Assembly: GCA_023458595.1 (NCBI GenBank)
Contig: JAEWYT010000088.1
Span: 1 to 64,000, forward strand
Source: Pseudomonadota bacterium
GTDB lineage: Bacteria; Pseudomonadota; Alphaproteobacteria; Rhizobiales; Tepidamorphaceae
Length of the DNA stretch: 64,000 nt
Reading direction: 5' to 3'
Under the pieces are notes generated by a model. It saw nothing but the letters and a program-made list of their open reading frames with translations. It made no database searches and was not told where the DNA came from. Below, in pieces: positions 25,477 through 33,891 of this stretch. Made by a program: the position numbers and the translations under genes. Position 1 is the first letter of the stretch. Every line of letters begins with the position of its first letter.

Positions 25477-27333
25477 CTACCGCCCGAAGACGTAGGTTCC
25501 AGGCGCCGGCTCCAGGCAGGGCAAGCCGGCCTTCGGCGCGCCCAGCGGCGGCGGAGCGACCATGCCCGCGCTGCCGTGCGCGTTCAGCCACTCGTCCCAT
25601 TCCGGCCACCAGGAGCCTTCCTTCGCCTCGGCGCAGGGCAGCCATTCGTCGGGGCTGCGGTAGGGGGCGTCGTCGTGGCGGGTGGCGATGCGGTAGTGCC
25701 GGCGCGGATGGCCGGGCTCGGAGACGATGCCGGCGTTGTGGCCGCCCGAGGTCAGCACGAAGGTGACGTCGGTGTTGGTGAACAGGTGCAGCTTGTAGAC
25801 CGAGCGCCAGGGGGCGATGTGGTCCTTCTCGGTGCCGACCAGGAAGAACGGCACGCGGATGTCGCGCAGGGCGATGACGCGGCCCTCGACGGCGAAACGG
25901 CCGGCGGTCAGCCGGTTCTCCAGGAACAGGCCGCGCAGATACTCCGAATGCATGCGTGCCGGCATACGGGTCTGGTCGGCGTTCCAGGCCATCAGGTCGT
26001 TCTGCGGATCGCGCTCGCCGAGCACGTATTCGCGCACCATCTTCGACCAGACGAGGTCGTTGGCACGGAGCGCCCGGAAGGCGCCGGCCATCTGGTGGGT
26101 GTCGAGCACGCCCTGGTCCCACATCATGTCCTCGAGGAAGGCGATCTGCCATTCGTCGACGAAGAGCATCAGCTCGCCCGCTTCCGAGAAATCGGTCTGG
26201 GCGGCGAGCAGGCTGACGGAGGCGAGGCGATGGTCGCGGCGGCGGCCCATGGTGGCGGCCGCGATCGCCAGGATCGTGCCGCCGAGACAATAGCCGCAGG
26301 CGTGGATCTTCTCGTCCGGCACGATCTTGCCGACGGCGTCGATAGCCGCCATCACGCCCTGGGTGCGGTAGTCGTCGAGGCCGACGTCGGCATCCGCGCC
26401 GGTCGGGTTGCGCCAGGAGATCATGAACACGGTATGGCCCTGGCCGACGAGCCATTTGACCATCGAGTTCTCGGGCGACAGGTCGAGAATGTAGTACTTC
26501 ATGATCCAGGCCGGGACGATCAGCACCGGCTCGCGGTGGACCGTCTTCGTCGCCGGCTCGTACTGGATCAGCTCGATCAGGTCGTTGCGATAGACGACCC
26601 GGCCGGGCGTCACGGCGACGGTCTCGCCGACACGCCACTGCTCCAGGCCGGCCGGCCGCTTTCCAGACAGCTGACGGCTCATGTCCTCGAGGAGATTCCG
26701 CCAGCCCTGCACCAGATTGCCGCCGCCCGTGCGCAGGATCGCATTCTGGATCTGCGGGTTGGTGAGCGCGGAATTGGAGGGCGCCAGCACGTCGACGAGC
26801 TGGTCGGCGACGAAGGCGACCCGTTCGGCGTTCTTCGAGTTCATGCCGCGGATCGGCGCGGTCGCCGCGTTCCACCAGTCCTCGACGGCGAGATAGGACT
26901 GCACCATCAGGTCGAACGGCCGGCCCTTCCAGGCCGGGTCGTCGAAGCGGCGGTCGTCGGGCTTCGGCGAGAACGGCGGGTCGAGGCCGTCCGTGCCGCG
27001 GGCGACCGCGTAGGCGGCGATCCTGGCCGTATCGATCACGGCCTTCTGGCCGAGCTCGAGCTGGCGGCCGGAGGCGGTGGCGAGGTGTGTCCACCAGTCG
27101 CCCCAGGCGCTCGACAGAGCCCAGGGCGAGACCCCTTGCGTCCAGCGCGCGAGCAGCGCCCGATTGACGCGATCGAGCGTGTCGAAGCGCGGCGCGACGT
27201 CGGCTTCCGGCTCCGGGGGACGCGGGGGCGCGGGGGGCGGCACGTCGGGTTTCCGCTTGTCGGCCCTGCCTGCGCGCGCCTTGTTTTCGGCACGATCGGA
27301 GACGACGGTTAATCTTGGTGCGGTTCTTGCCAT
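25477..27333 (-). CDS. phaC: Class I poly(3-hydroxyalkanoate) synthase
   Basis: A 618-residue PhaC. The lipase-box-like motif is HACGYCLGGTILAIAAA with the catalytic Cys near residue 347. The aspartate is in FFLVGTEKDHIAPWRSVYKL, and the histidine in TSGGHNAGIVSEPGH. The N-terminal domain (about 75-240) holds the PHA-synthase N region DPAWKGRPFDLMVQSYLAV. A proline-rich stretch (about 25-45) precedes it. The enzyme polymerises 3-hydroxyacyl-CoA on storage granules in the cytoplasm. It is divergent from a phasin gene 112 bases away, a common pair. Confidence 0.95.
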   Translation of the reverse strand: MARTAPRLTVVSDRAENKARAGRADKRKPDVPPPAPPRPPEPEADVAPRFDTLDRVNRALLARWTQGVSPWALSSAWGDWWTHLATASGRQLELGQKAVIDTARIAAYAVARGTDGLDPPFSPKPDDRRFDDPAWKGRPFDLMVQSYLAVEDWWNAATAPIRGMNSKNAERVAFVADQLVDVLAPSNSALTNPQIQNAILRTGGGNLVQGWRNLLEDMSRQLSGKRPAGLEQWRVGETVAVTPGRVVYRNDLIELIQYEPATKTVHREPVLIVPAWIMKYYILDLSPENSMVKWLVGQGHTVFMISWRNPTGADADVGLDDYRTQGVMAAIDAVGKIVPDEKIHACGYCLGGTILAIAAATMGRRRDHRLASVSLLAAQTDFSEAGELMLFVDEWQIAFLEDMMWDQGVLDTHQMAGAFRALRANDLVWSKMVREYVLGERDPQNDLMAWNADQTRMPARMHSEYLRGLFLENRLTAGRFAVEGRVIALRDIRVPFFLVGTEKDHIAPWRSVYKLHLFTNTDVTFVLTSGGHNAGIVSEPGHPRRHYRIATRHDDAPYRSPDEWLPCAEAKEGSWWPEWDEWLNAHGSAGMVAPPPLGAPKAGLPCLEPAPGTYVFGR

Positions 27334-27445
27334 GGTGCGTGGCGGTCCTGATGGAGCTTCGGCGCGAATTGATCGGTCTCAACGCGCATAGCCGACAATC
27401 ATGGCAATAAATAATATCAGTGTCGTGAACCGGGAGGCTCAGATC

Positions 27446-27817
27446 ATGTCGACGAGAAAAAAGGCGGCAGCGGAAAAGGCCACCAACAACCTGATGATGT
27501 TCAACCAGGAAGCGCTCGAGACGGCCATCGAGATGCAGATGGGATTCCTCGAGACCGCGGCCCGGTTCGCCAGGGAGTTCACGGATTTCGCCGTCCGCCG
27601 GGCCGAGGCCAATACCGGGGACCTGGCGAAGTTCGCCGGGGCGAAGTCGCCGCCCGAACTGCTGCAGATGCAGCTCGAGCACATGCGCGCGATGTTCGAG
27701 GACTACACGAAGGAAGCCAACCGCCTGCTCGGCCTCGCCGGCGAGACGATCGGCGAGAGCAGCGAGGCCGTGCGCTCGACTTTCCTCAGCAAGGAAGAGC
27801 TGAAGAAGGCGAGCTAG
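27446..27817 (+). CDS. Phasin
   Basis: A 123-residue amphipathic, alanine/glutamate-rich helical protein of the phasin family: NNLMMFNQEALETAIEMQMG, FAREFTDFAVRRAEANTGDLA, and LLQMQLEHMRAMFEDYTKEA. Phasins coat PHA granules. The ATG at 27446 has GGGAGG at a good distance; the frame extends upstream but lacks a ribosome site. It faces phaC across a shared promoter region, which fits joint control of polymer and granule protein. No PhaR-like regulator gene is in the window. Confidence 0.88.
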   Translation: MSTRKKAAAEKATNNLMMFNQEALETAIEMQMGFLETAARFAREFTDFAVRRAEANTGDLAKFAGAKSPPELLQMQLEHMRAMFEDYTKEANRLLGLAGETIGESSEAVRSTFLSKEELKKAS

Positions 27818-27882
27818 GCGCGGAGGCGGCCGGCGGGCGGTTCCGATTGCGGGACGAACGGCGCGCCGGGTAGAGTGGCGCC

Positions 27883-28713
27883 ATGGCTATTCGCAAGATC
27901 GTGGTGCCCGTGCACGGCCGGGACGGAGACCGGGAGCGGCTGATGGCCGCAGGGGCGGCGGCCGCGCGTCTTTCGGCGCGGATCGAGGCGATTTTCCTGC
28001 GCCACGATCCACGTGAAGCGCTGCCCTTCTCGACCGGCTACATCGCCAAGGACATCGCCGACCAGTTCGCCGATGCTCTGAAGGCCGAGGACGAGGCCGC
28101 CGAGGCCCGCGCGCGCGAAACCCTCGCCGAACTCGCCAGCGACCCTCGCCTCGCCGGGGCCGAACTCGAGATATACCCCGGTCCGATCGAGGAGACCGTC
28201 GTGCGGCGGGCGCGCTGCGCCGATCTCGTCGTCGTCTCGCCCTACCGCGCCGACGAGCTCGCGGAGGTCCGTCGCAGCCGCGACGCGGCGCTGTTCGACT
28301 CCGGGCGGCCCGTCCTGGTCGCCGCGCCGGAGGCGCCGACGGTCGTCGGCAATCGCTGCATGGTCGCCTGGGACGGCAGCGCGGTGGCGGCGCGCGCGGT
28401 GGAATCGGCGCTCCCCTTCCTCTCGAACGCCGAGGAGGTCGCGGTCCTGGTCGTCGAGGCGGACGGACCGCCGATCCGCGACGTCGAGGAGATCGTCGAG
28501 TATCTCGACATGCACGGGGCGGACGCGGAGATCGTCCGCGAGCCGATGCACGGGACGATCGGGGAAACGGTGGTCGGCCAGTCCGCGGACTGGAAGGCCG
28601 ACCTGCTCGTCATGGGCGCCTACGGCCATGCCTGGCTGCGCGAGCAGGTGCTCGGCGGCACCACGCGCTACGTCATGCTGGAGACGAAGGTCGCCGTGCT
28701 TATGGAGCACTGA
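27883..28713 (+). CDS. Tandem universal stress protein
   Basis: A 276-residue protein with two UspA-like domains (about 1-145 and 150-276). The second carries VMGAYGHAWLREQVLGGTTR, a G-x2-G-x9-G(S/T) nucleotide-site pattern; the first lacks a clear copy of it. The family binds ATP or acts as a stress-linked scaffold in the cytoplasm. It follows the phasin gene by 65 bases, which is plausible for co-expression under carbon or redox stress. The downstream region is a convergent gap with GC-rich hairpins. Confidence 0.87.
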   Translation: MAIRKIVVPVHGRDGDRERLMAAGAAAARLSARIEAIFLRHDPREALPFSTGYIAKDIADQFADALKAEDEAAEARARETLAELASDPRLAGAELEIYPGPIEETVVRRARCADLVVVSPYRADELAEVRRSRDAALFDSGRPVLVAAPEAPTVVGNRCMVAWDGSAVAARAVESALPFLSNAEEVAVLVVEADGPPIRDVEEIVEYLDMHGADAEIVREPMHGTIGETVVGQSADWKADLLVMGAYGHAWLREQVLGGTTRYVMLETKVAVLMEH

Positions 28714-28740
28714 AGAAGGCGCGACGCGCCCGGACGGCCC

Positions 28741-28790
28741 CCTGCCCCTCGATGGGGGGCAGGGCGGGGCGGCCCCGCCGGCCTCTTCCC
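28741..28790. terminator. Convergent-gap hairpins (two-way terminator candidate)
   Basis: Two GC-rich hairpins lie between the convergent stops of the stress-protein gene and the alcohol dehydrogenase gene. The first pairs CCTGCCCC (28741-28748) with GGGGCAGG (28756-28763) around a TCGAT-containing loop. The second pairs GGCGGGGC with GCCCCGCC just after. No clear T-run follows, so a terminator is probable but not certain. The first hairpin has a near copy at 43547-43573. Confidence 0.45.
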
Positions 28791-29945
28791 TTACACCTCC
28801 CCCTTGAGCGCCTTCACGAAGACGGCCTTCGCCATCTCCTTGGTGACGGCGACCGGATTGCCGCCGGCGGTCGGGTCGACGATCGCCATCTCGGCGATCA
28901 GGTCGAGCCTGCTCTCGTCGACGCCGAGCTCGGCGATCGTGTGCGGGATGCCGATCTCCTTGCGCAGCTCGAGCACCCACTCGAGGAAGGCGTCGAAGCT
29001 CGGCTCCAGGCCGCAATAGGCGGCGAGGCGGGAGATGCGCGGCTCGATCGCGGCGCGGTTGGCGACCAGCACGTAGGGCATGAACACCGCGTTGGTGAGG
29101 CCGTGATGGGTGTCGTAGAGCGCGCCGACGGGATGCGACAGCGAATGGATCGCGCCGAGGCCCTTCTGGAAGGCCGTCGCGCCCATGGCGGCGGCGGCCA
29201 TCATGTTGGCGCGCGCCTCGATGTCGTCGCCCCTGGCGACGGCGCGCGGCAGATAGGTCTTGCACAGGCGCACGCCCTCCGCGCCGATGCCGTCGGCCAT
29301 CGGGTGGTAGCCCGGCGCGCAGTAGGCCTCCAGGCAATGGGCGAGCGCGTCCATGCCGGTGCCGGCGGTGAGCTTCGGCGGCAGGCCGACGGTCAGCTCG
29401 GGATCGCAGATGACGATCTTCGGCATCATGTTCGGATGGAAGATCACCTTCTTGGTGTGCGTCTCCTCGTTGGTGACGACGCCGGCACGGCCGACCTCCG
29501 AGCCGGTGCCGGCCGTGGTCGGCACGGCGACGATCGGGGCGAAGTCGGGATCGGCGCGCGTCCACCAGTCGCCGACGTCCTCGAAGTCCCAGATCGGGCG
29601 TGTCTGGGCGGCCATGAAGGCGACGCACTTGCCGGCGTCCAGCGCGCTGCCGCCGCCGACGGCGACGACGCCGTCATGGCCGCCGGAGCGGAACGCGGCG
29701 ACGCCGCCGGTGACGTTCGCCTCGACCGGGTTCGGCCGCACGTCGGAATAGACCGCCGTCGACAGGCCGGCCTTCTTCAGGACCGCGACCATGTTGGCGA
29801 TCATCGGCAGGCCGGCGAGGCCGGGATCGGTGACCAGCAGCGGGTTCTCCATGCCGGCGGCCCTGCAGGCCTCGCCCAGCTCGGAGATGCGGCCGGGTCC
29901 GAAGCGCACGGCGGTCGGGTAGTTCCAGTTGGAGGTGAGGTTCAT
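28791..29945 (-). CDS. Iron-containing alcohol dehydrogenase
   Basis: A 384-residue group III alcohol dehydrogenase. It has the NAD-site GVVAVGGGSALDAGKCVAFM, the PTTAGTGSEVGRAGVV segment, and the metal ligands in DALAHCLEAYCAPGYHPMADG and SLSHPVGALYDTHHGLTNAVF. It would oxidise a small alcohol, or reduce its aldehyde, in the cytoplasm. It lies 74 bases after the aldehyde dehydrogenase gene and last in the long minus-strand unit. GGAG sits 6 bases before the ATG. An alcohol step followed by an aldehyde step fits catabolism of a hydroxy compound. Confidence 0.9.
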   Translation of the reverse strand: MNLTSNWNYPTAVRFGPGRISELGEACRAAGMENPLLVTDPGLAGLPMIANMVAVLKKAGLSTAVYSDVRPNPVEANVTGGVAAFRSGGHDGVVAVGGGSALDAGKCVAFMAAQTRPIWDFEDVGDWWTRADPDFAPIVAVPTTAGTGSEVGRAGVVTNEETHTKKVIFHPNMMPKIVICDPELTVGLPPKLTAGTGMDALAHCLEAYCAPGYHPMADGIGAEGVRLCKTYLPRAVARGDDIEARANMMAAAAMGATAFQKGLGAIHSLSHPVGALYDTHHGLTNAVFMPYVLVANRAAIEPRISRLAAYCGLEPSFDAFLEWVLELRKEIGIPHTIAELGVDESRLDLIAEMAIVDPTAGGNPVAVTKEMAKAVFVKALKGEV

Positions 29946-30019
29946 TGGGAGCTCCGGGGTAAGCAAAGACGGAAGATCGACGGGTCGTGGCCCCTTTTGC
30001 CATCGGGGCCGCCGAGCGC

Positions 30020-31414
30020 TCAGCCGAAACTCGTGCGCATGTGCCAGGACTTCGGCCGGGTCAGCGTCTCGTAGCCGACGCGCGACAGGGTGACGCCGCG
30101 GCCGGTGTCCTTGACTCCGGTCCAGGCGAGCGCGGGATCGAGATAGTCGCAGCGGTTCATGAAGACCGTGCCGGTCTCGACCCTGTCGCCGATCTCCTCG
30201 GCGGCCGACAGGTCGTGCGTCCACACCGAGGCGGTGAGGCCATAGGGGCTGTCGTTCATCAGCCCGACGGCCTCCTCGTCGTCGGCGACCGGCATGATGC
30301 CGACGACGGGGCCGAAGGATTCCTCGACCATCACCGACATCTGGTGGTTGACCTCGGTCAGCACCTGCGGGGCCATGTAGGGGCTGCCCTTGCCGTCGCG
30401 CGGGAAGTCCTTCGGGTCGAGATGGGCCCTGGCGCCGGAGCGCACGGCCGCGTCGATCTGGCCACGGACGAAGTCGGCCGCATCGCCCTTCACCATCGGG
30501 CCGAGCGTGGTCGTGTCCTCGAGCGGATCGCCGAGGACGTACTGGCGGGTCAGGTCGACGAAGCCGTCGACGAACTCGGCATAGACGTCGCGGTGGACGT
30601 AGATGCGCTCGATGCCGCAGCAGGACTGGCCGGAGTTGAAGAAGGCGCCGTCGACGAGGTTCTCGACCGCCTGCTTCATGTCGCAGTCCGCGCGCACGTA
30701 GGCTGGATCCTTGCCGCCGAGCTCCAGCCCCAGGCCGGTGAAGGTGCCGGACGCGGCCTGTTCCATCGCCTTGCCGCCGGCCACCGAGCCGGTGAAGTTG
30801 ACCTGGTCGACGTGGTTGCCGGAGATGATGCGGGCGGCCTGGCCGTGGCTCAGGCAGAGGTTGCGGAACAGGCCGGCGGGAAGGCCGGCCATGTCGAAGG
30901 CCTTCTGGAAGCGCTCGCCGACGAGCAGCGTCTGGGCGGCGTGCTTCAGGATCACGGCGTTGCCGGCCATCAGGGCGGGAACGATCGAGTTGACCGCGGT
31001 CAGGAAGGGATAGTTCCAGGGGGCGATGACGAAGATAAGGCCGAGCGGCTCGCGGGTGATCCAGCGGCGGAAATTCTCCTTCGGCAGCGGATCGATGCGG
31101 GCGAGCGCCACGTCAGCGATGTCGATCATGTGGCGGGCGCGCTCCTCGAAGCCGCGCAGCTCGCCGGCGCCGTACTTCACCGGCCGGCCCATCTGCCAGG
31201 CGAGTTCCGGCACGATCTCGTCGCGCATCGACAGCATGGCGTCGACGGCGGCGCCGCAGTAGCGGGCGCGCTCGAAGACGGGCAGGCGCTTCCACTCCGC
31301 CTGCGCCGCCTTCGCCACAGCGATCGCGGCATCGACTTCGGCGTCCGGGGTCAGGGGCCGCTCGGCATAGAGCTCGCCGTTGACGGGCGAAATGCAGCGC
31401 ACGGTGTTGGTCAT
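30020..31414 (-). CDS. NAD(P)-dependent aldehyde dehydrogenase
   Basis: A 464-residue ALDH superfamily enzyme. Motifs include APWNYPFLTAVNSIVPALMAGNA, VNFTGSVAGGKAM, the catalytic Glu in LGLELGGKDPAYV and the catalytic Cys in FFNSGQSCCGIERIYV (near residue 267), plus EESFGPVVGIMPV. The substrate is a small aldehyde; polyamine- and amino-alcohol-derived aldehydes are common for this group. It lies between the toxin-antitoxin pair and the alcohol dehydrogenase gene on the minus strand. AAGGA precedes the ATG by 11 bases. Confidence 0.9.
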   Translation of the reverse strand: MTNTVRCISPVNGELYAERPLTPDAEVDAAIAVAKAAQAEWKRLPVFERARYCGAAVDAMLSMRDEIVPELAWQMGRPVKYGAGELRGFEERARHMIDIADVALARIDPLPKENFRRWITREPLGLIFVIAPWNYPFLTAVNSIVPALMAGNAVILKHAAQTLLVGERFQKAFDMAGLPAGLFRNLCLSHGQAARIISGNHVDQVNFTGSVAGGKAMEQAASGTFTGLGLELGGKDPAYVRADCDMKQAVENLVDGAFFNSGQSCCGIERIYVHRDVYAEFVDGFVDLTRQYVLGDPLEDTTTLGPMVKGDAADFVRGQIDAAVRSGARAHLDPKDFPRDGKGSPYMAPQVLTEVNHQMSVMVEESFGPVVGIMPVADDEEAVGLMNDSPYGLTASVWTHDLSAAEEIGDRVETGTVFMNRCDYLDPALAWTGVKDTGRGVTLSRVGYETLTRPKSWHMRTSFG

Positions 31415-31456
31415 TCGTCAGCAGTCCTTCTCGGCCGTCCCGGCCATTGCACTATC

Positions 31457-31873
31457 TCAACAAGGTATGGCTTGCACGTGTCCGGCCTCGGCGTAGGTCA
31501 GTATCTGACGGTCGCGGGTCATTATGGCCAGCCCGCTTTCCCGGGCCGTTGTGATGATGATCCTGTCCGCTGGATCGCGCGGCGGTTCACCGGGCAAGAA
31601 AGACGAGTCGATCAGGACGTCCGTCGACATATCCGCGAGCATCAGGTTCGGCGCGGACAGAAGCTGCCGAAACAGTGCCTTTGGGCTCATCGGCGAGGCG
31701 ATCCGGCCGCGCGAAATCAGCAGTCCAATCTCCCACGCCGTCATCGGCGACACATAGATCGTATCGCCACGACCCGATGCCCGGTCGAGGGCATCGGCAG
31801 CCTCAGCGCCGATTTCCTCGTCCATGACGATCCAGATCGCCGCGCAGGTATCGAGCAGAATGGGCGCGGTCAC
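31457..31873 (-). CDS. VapC-family PIN-domain toxin
   Basis: A 138-residue PIN-domain protein. The acidic site residues are visible in ILLDTCAAIWI (first Asp), VSPMTAWEIGLLISRGRI (Glu) and DPADRIIITTARESGLAIMTRDRQIL (Asp-Asp and the late TRD). The start is a GTG at 31873 that overlaps the antitoxin stop in a GTGA. Family toxins are site-specific RNases. The 4-nt overlap and order antitoxin-toxin are standard for a type II system. The pair sits between a glutamine-synthetase-like gene and the aldehyde dehydrogenase gene. Confidence 0.88.
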   Translation of the reverse strand: MTAPILLDTCAAIWIVMDEEIGAEAADALDRASGRGDTIYVSPMTAWEIGLLISRGRIASPMSPKALFRQLLSAPNLMLADMSTDVLIDSSFLPGEPPRDPADRIIITTARESGLAIMTRDRQILTYAEAGHVQAIPC

Positions 31874-32265
31874 GACTGCTCGCCCCACGACGGGTCGGCC
31901 GGTTCGGTCAGATCGGTTCCGGGCGCGACGACGATCTTGCCCTTCAGCCAGCCGAACAGGGGATTCCGCTTCGGGCCGCTTCCCGCCGGCGGCGGGCCAC
32001 CTTGCGGCCCGCTTCCGTTGGTCTGCGTCGTTCGCGTGAACACCAGCTTCTGGCCTTCGATATCGACCTGCTCTGTCTTGAACCCAGCGGCCAGCCAGAC
32101 CTTGGTCATCACATTGTTGTCCGGATTGTTGCTCCACCACGCGCGGATCGTTTTCGAGCGCGGCAACGCTTCACCGATTACTCGCTCAATCTCGGCGAAA
32201 GTCATCGGAACTACCGCAGTGCCCTTGGATTTTAGGTAGGCGCCCAAAGGTTCATACTTGGACAT
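31870..32265 (-). CDS. Antitoxin-like protein with unusual N-terminal domain and Phd-type tail
   Basis: A 131-residue protein. Residues about 1-75 (SKYEPLGAYLKSKGTAVVPM, then IGEALPRSKTIRAWWSNN and VWLAAGFKTEQVD) resemble a small uncharacterised domain often called DUF7662; it has a helix-turn-helix-like spacing. A glycine/proline linker follows (about 88-103). The tail, WLKGKIVVAPGTDLTEP, resembles the toxin-binding end of Phd/DUF2281-type antitoxins (GxLKGK then an acidic-Pro stretch). I chose the ATG at 32265 because GGAG is 7 bases upstream; an ATG at 32271 is close. The gene overlaps the toxin by 4 bases. Confidence 0.7.
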   Translation of the reverse strand: MSKYEPLGAYLKSKGTAVVPMTFAEIERVIGEALPRSKTIRAWWSNNPDNNVMTKVWLAAGFKTEQVDIEGQKLVFTRTTQTNGSGPQGGPPPAGSGPKRNPLFGWLKGKIVVAPGTDLTEPADPSWGEQS

Positions 32266-32348
32266 TGGCATTCTCCACACGGGATCCTGTTCCCGTATGT
32301 ACATATAGAATTACAGTATGTGTGTCAATAAAACACACAGTGTGTCTA
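32266..32348 (-). promoter_or_regulatory. AT-rich operator/promoter region of the toxin-antitoxin pair
   Basis: This 83-base gap is much AT-richer than its flanks. It holds a perfect 10-bp palindrome TATGTACATA (32296-32305) and an inverted repeat TGTGTGT-N7-ACACACA (32319-32325 with 32333-32339). The second arm also pairs with GTGTGT (32340-32345). Such repeats suit autoregulation by the antitoxin. The region separates the pair from the upstream ligase gene. Confidence 0.6.
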
Positions 32349-33722
32349 CTAAGCCCGCTCGAAGCCCCGCGACAGTTCCAGGTCGGTGATCTTGCGGTCG
32401 AATTCGGCCTGCTCCCATTCGGCGGTGTGCACGTAGTGGTCGACGACCGCGTCGCCGAAGGCGCCGCGCAGCATCTTCGACTTCTTCATCAGCTCGATCC
32501 CCTCGCGAAGCGTCGGCGGGATCTCGCGCAGCTTCTTGCCGTGGTAGGCGTCGCCCTCGAAGGGGGGCTCGAGCTCGAGCTTCTGCTCGATGCCGGCAAG
32601 GCCCGCCGCCAGGATCGCCGCGAAGGCGAGATAGGGGTTCAGGTCGGCGCCGCCGATGCGGCACTCGATGCGCACGCCCTTCGTCTCCTCGCCGCAGACG
32701 CGGAAGCCCGCGGTGCGGTTGTCGACGCTCCATATCGCCCGCGTCGGCGCGAAGGTGCCGACCTGCTGGAAGCGCTTGTAGGAATTCATGAAGGGCGCCA
32801 GGAACCAGGTGATCTCGCGCGAATAGGTGAGGAGACCGGCCACGTAGTGGCGCATCAGCTTCGACATGCCGTGCTCCGCCTTCGGGTCGAAGAACAGCGA
32901 GGTCCTGCCGGCGGCGTCCCACAGCGAGGAATGGACATGGCAGCTCGATCCGGCGAGGTCGTAGCGCCACTTCGCCATGAAGGTCGCCGACTTGCCGTGC
33001 AGGTCGGCGATCTCCTTGATCGCGTTCTTCATGACGACGTGGCGGTCGGCCATGGTCAGCGCGTCGGCGTAGCGGACGTTGAGCTCCTCCTGGCCCGGCC
33101 CCCATTCGCCCTTGGAATTCTCGATCGGGATGCCGGCGGCCTGCAGGTGCGTGCGGATCGCCTGCATGACCGGCTCCTCGCGGGTGCACTGCAGGACGTT
33201 GTAGTCCTCGATGTAGTAGCCCGAGGTCCTGAGATCCCGGTAGCCCTTGTCGAAGGCCTGCCGGAAGGTGTCGTCGAACAGATAGAACTCGAGCTCGGAG
33301 GCGAAGTAGGCCTTCGCCTTCAGCTTCTTCAGCCGCTCGATCTGGCCCCTCAGGATCGCGCGCGGCGAGTGCGGGATCGGCTTGCGGTGATGATGGTCGA
33401 CGAGATCGCTGAGCACCAGCGCGGTCTTCGGCAGCCACGGCACCGGCATCAGCGTGGAAAGGTCCGGCTTGAAGACGAAGTCGCCGTAGCCCTTCGACCA
33501 GTTGGCGGCCGCGTAGCCCGGCACCGGCTCCATCTCGATGTCGTTGGCGAGCAGGTAGTTGCAGCCGTGCGTCTCCTCCCAGGCCGACTCGACGAAGTGC
33601 TCGGCCTGGAAGCGCTTGCCGACGAGGCGGCCGATCATGTCGGGAAAACAGACGATAACGGTGTCGATATCGCCGGCCTTCACCGCCTTTGCGAGGGATT
33701 CGAGGGTTAGCTTGGCTGCCAT
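32349..33722 (-). CDS. Glutamine-synthetase-family ligase (gamma-glutamylation type)
   Basis: A 457-residue type I glutamine synthetase homologue. It has the catalytic-beta-grasp and ligase regions (ELEFYLFDDTF, GEWGPGQEELNVRYADAL, GSSCHVHSSLWD, NSYKRF, RIECRIGGADLNPYLAFAAI). It begins 170 bases downstream of the dctP stop. Its surroundings (TRAP uptake, aldehyde and alcohol dehydrogenases, amidohydrolase) are unlike ammonia-assimilating GlnA. Homologues such as PuuA or IpuC attach glutamate to an amine. I infer an amine substrate but cannot name it. The ATG at 33722 lies after a GGATTTCC stretch. Confidence 0.82.
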   Translation of the reverse strand: MAAKLTLESLAKAVKAGDIDTVIVCFPDMIGRLVGKRFQAEHFVESAWEETHGCNYLLANDIEMEPVPGYAAANWSKGYGDFVFKPDLSTLMPVPWLPKTALVLSDLVDHHHRKPIPHSPRAILRGQIERLKKLKAKAYFASELEFYLFDDTFRQAFDKGYRDLRTSGYYIEDYNVLQCTREEPVMQAIRTHLQAAGIPIENSKGEWGPGQEELNVRYADALTMADRHVVMKNAIKEIADLHGKSATFMAKWRYDLAGSSCHVHSSLWDAAGRTSLFFDPKAEHGMSKLMRHYVAGLLTYSREITWFLAPFMNSYKRFQQVGTFAPTRAIWSVDNRTAGFRVCGEETKGVRIECRIGGADLNPYLAFAAILAAGLAGIEQKLELEPPFEGDAYHGKKLREIPPTLREGIELMKKSKMLRGAFGDAVVDHYVHTAEWEQAEFDRKITDLELSRGFERA

Positions 33723-33891
33723 GGAAATCCGGTCCGTTGAGTGCTGCTTACGCGTCGAAGGTCGGGTCTATTGCACCGGAGCGTTCCGCGTCCGGGTCGG
33801 CGGGCTCGGCCCGCGGCTCGAGACGGCCGCCTGAACGCAGTTCGCTCGGGTGGCCGGCCCGGGGTCGCCCCCGGGCCGGTCTTTCTCGCAA

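Noticed and set aside
29987..32239. Long plus-strand open frame opposite the aldehyde dehydrogenase and toxin-antitoxin genes
   Set aside because: Shadow of motif-rich minus-strand genes; GC-driven lack of stops.
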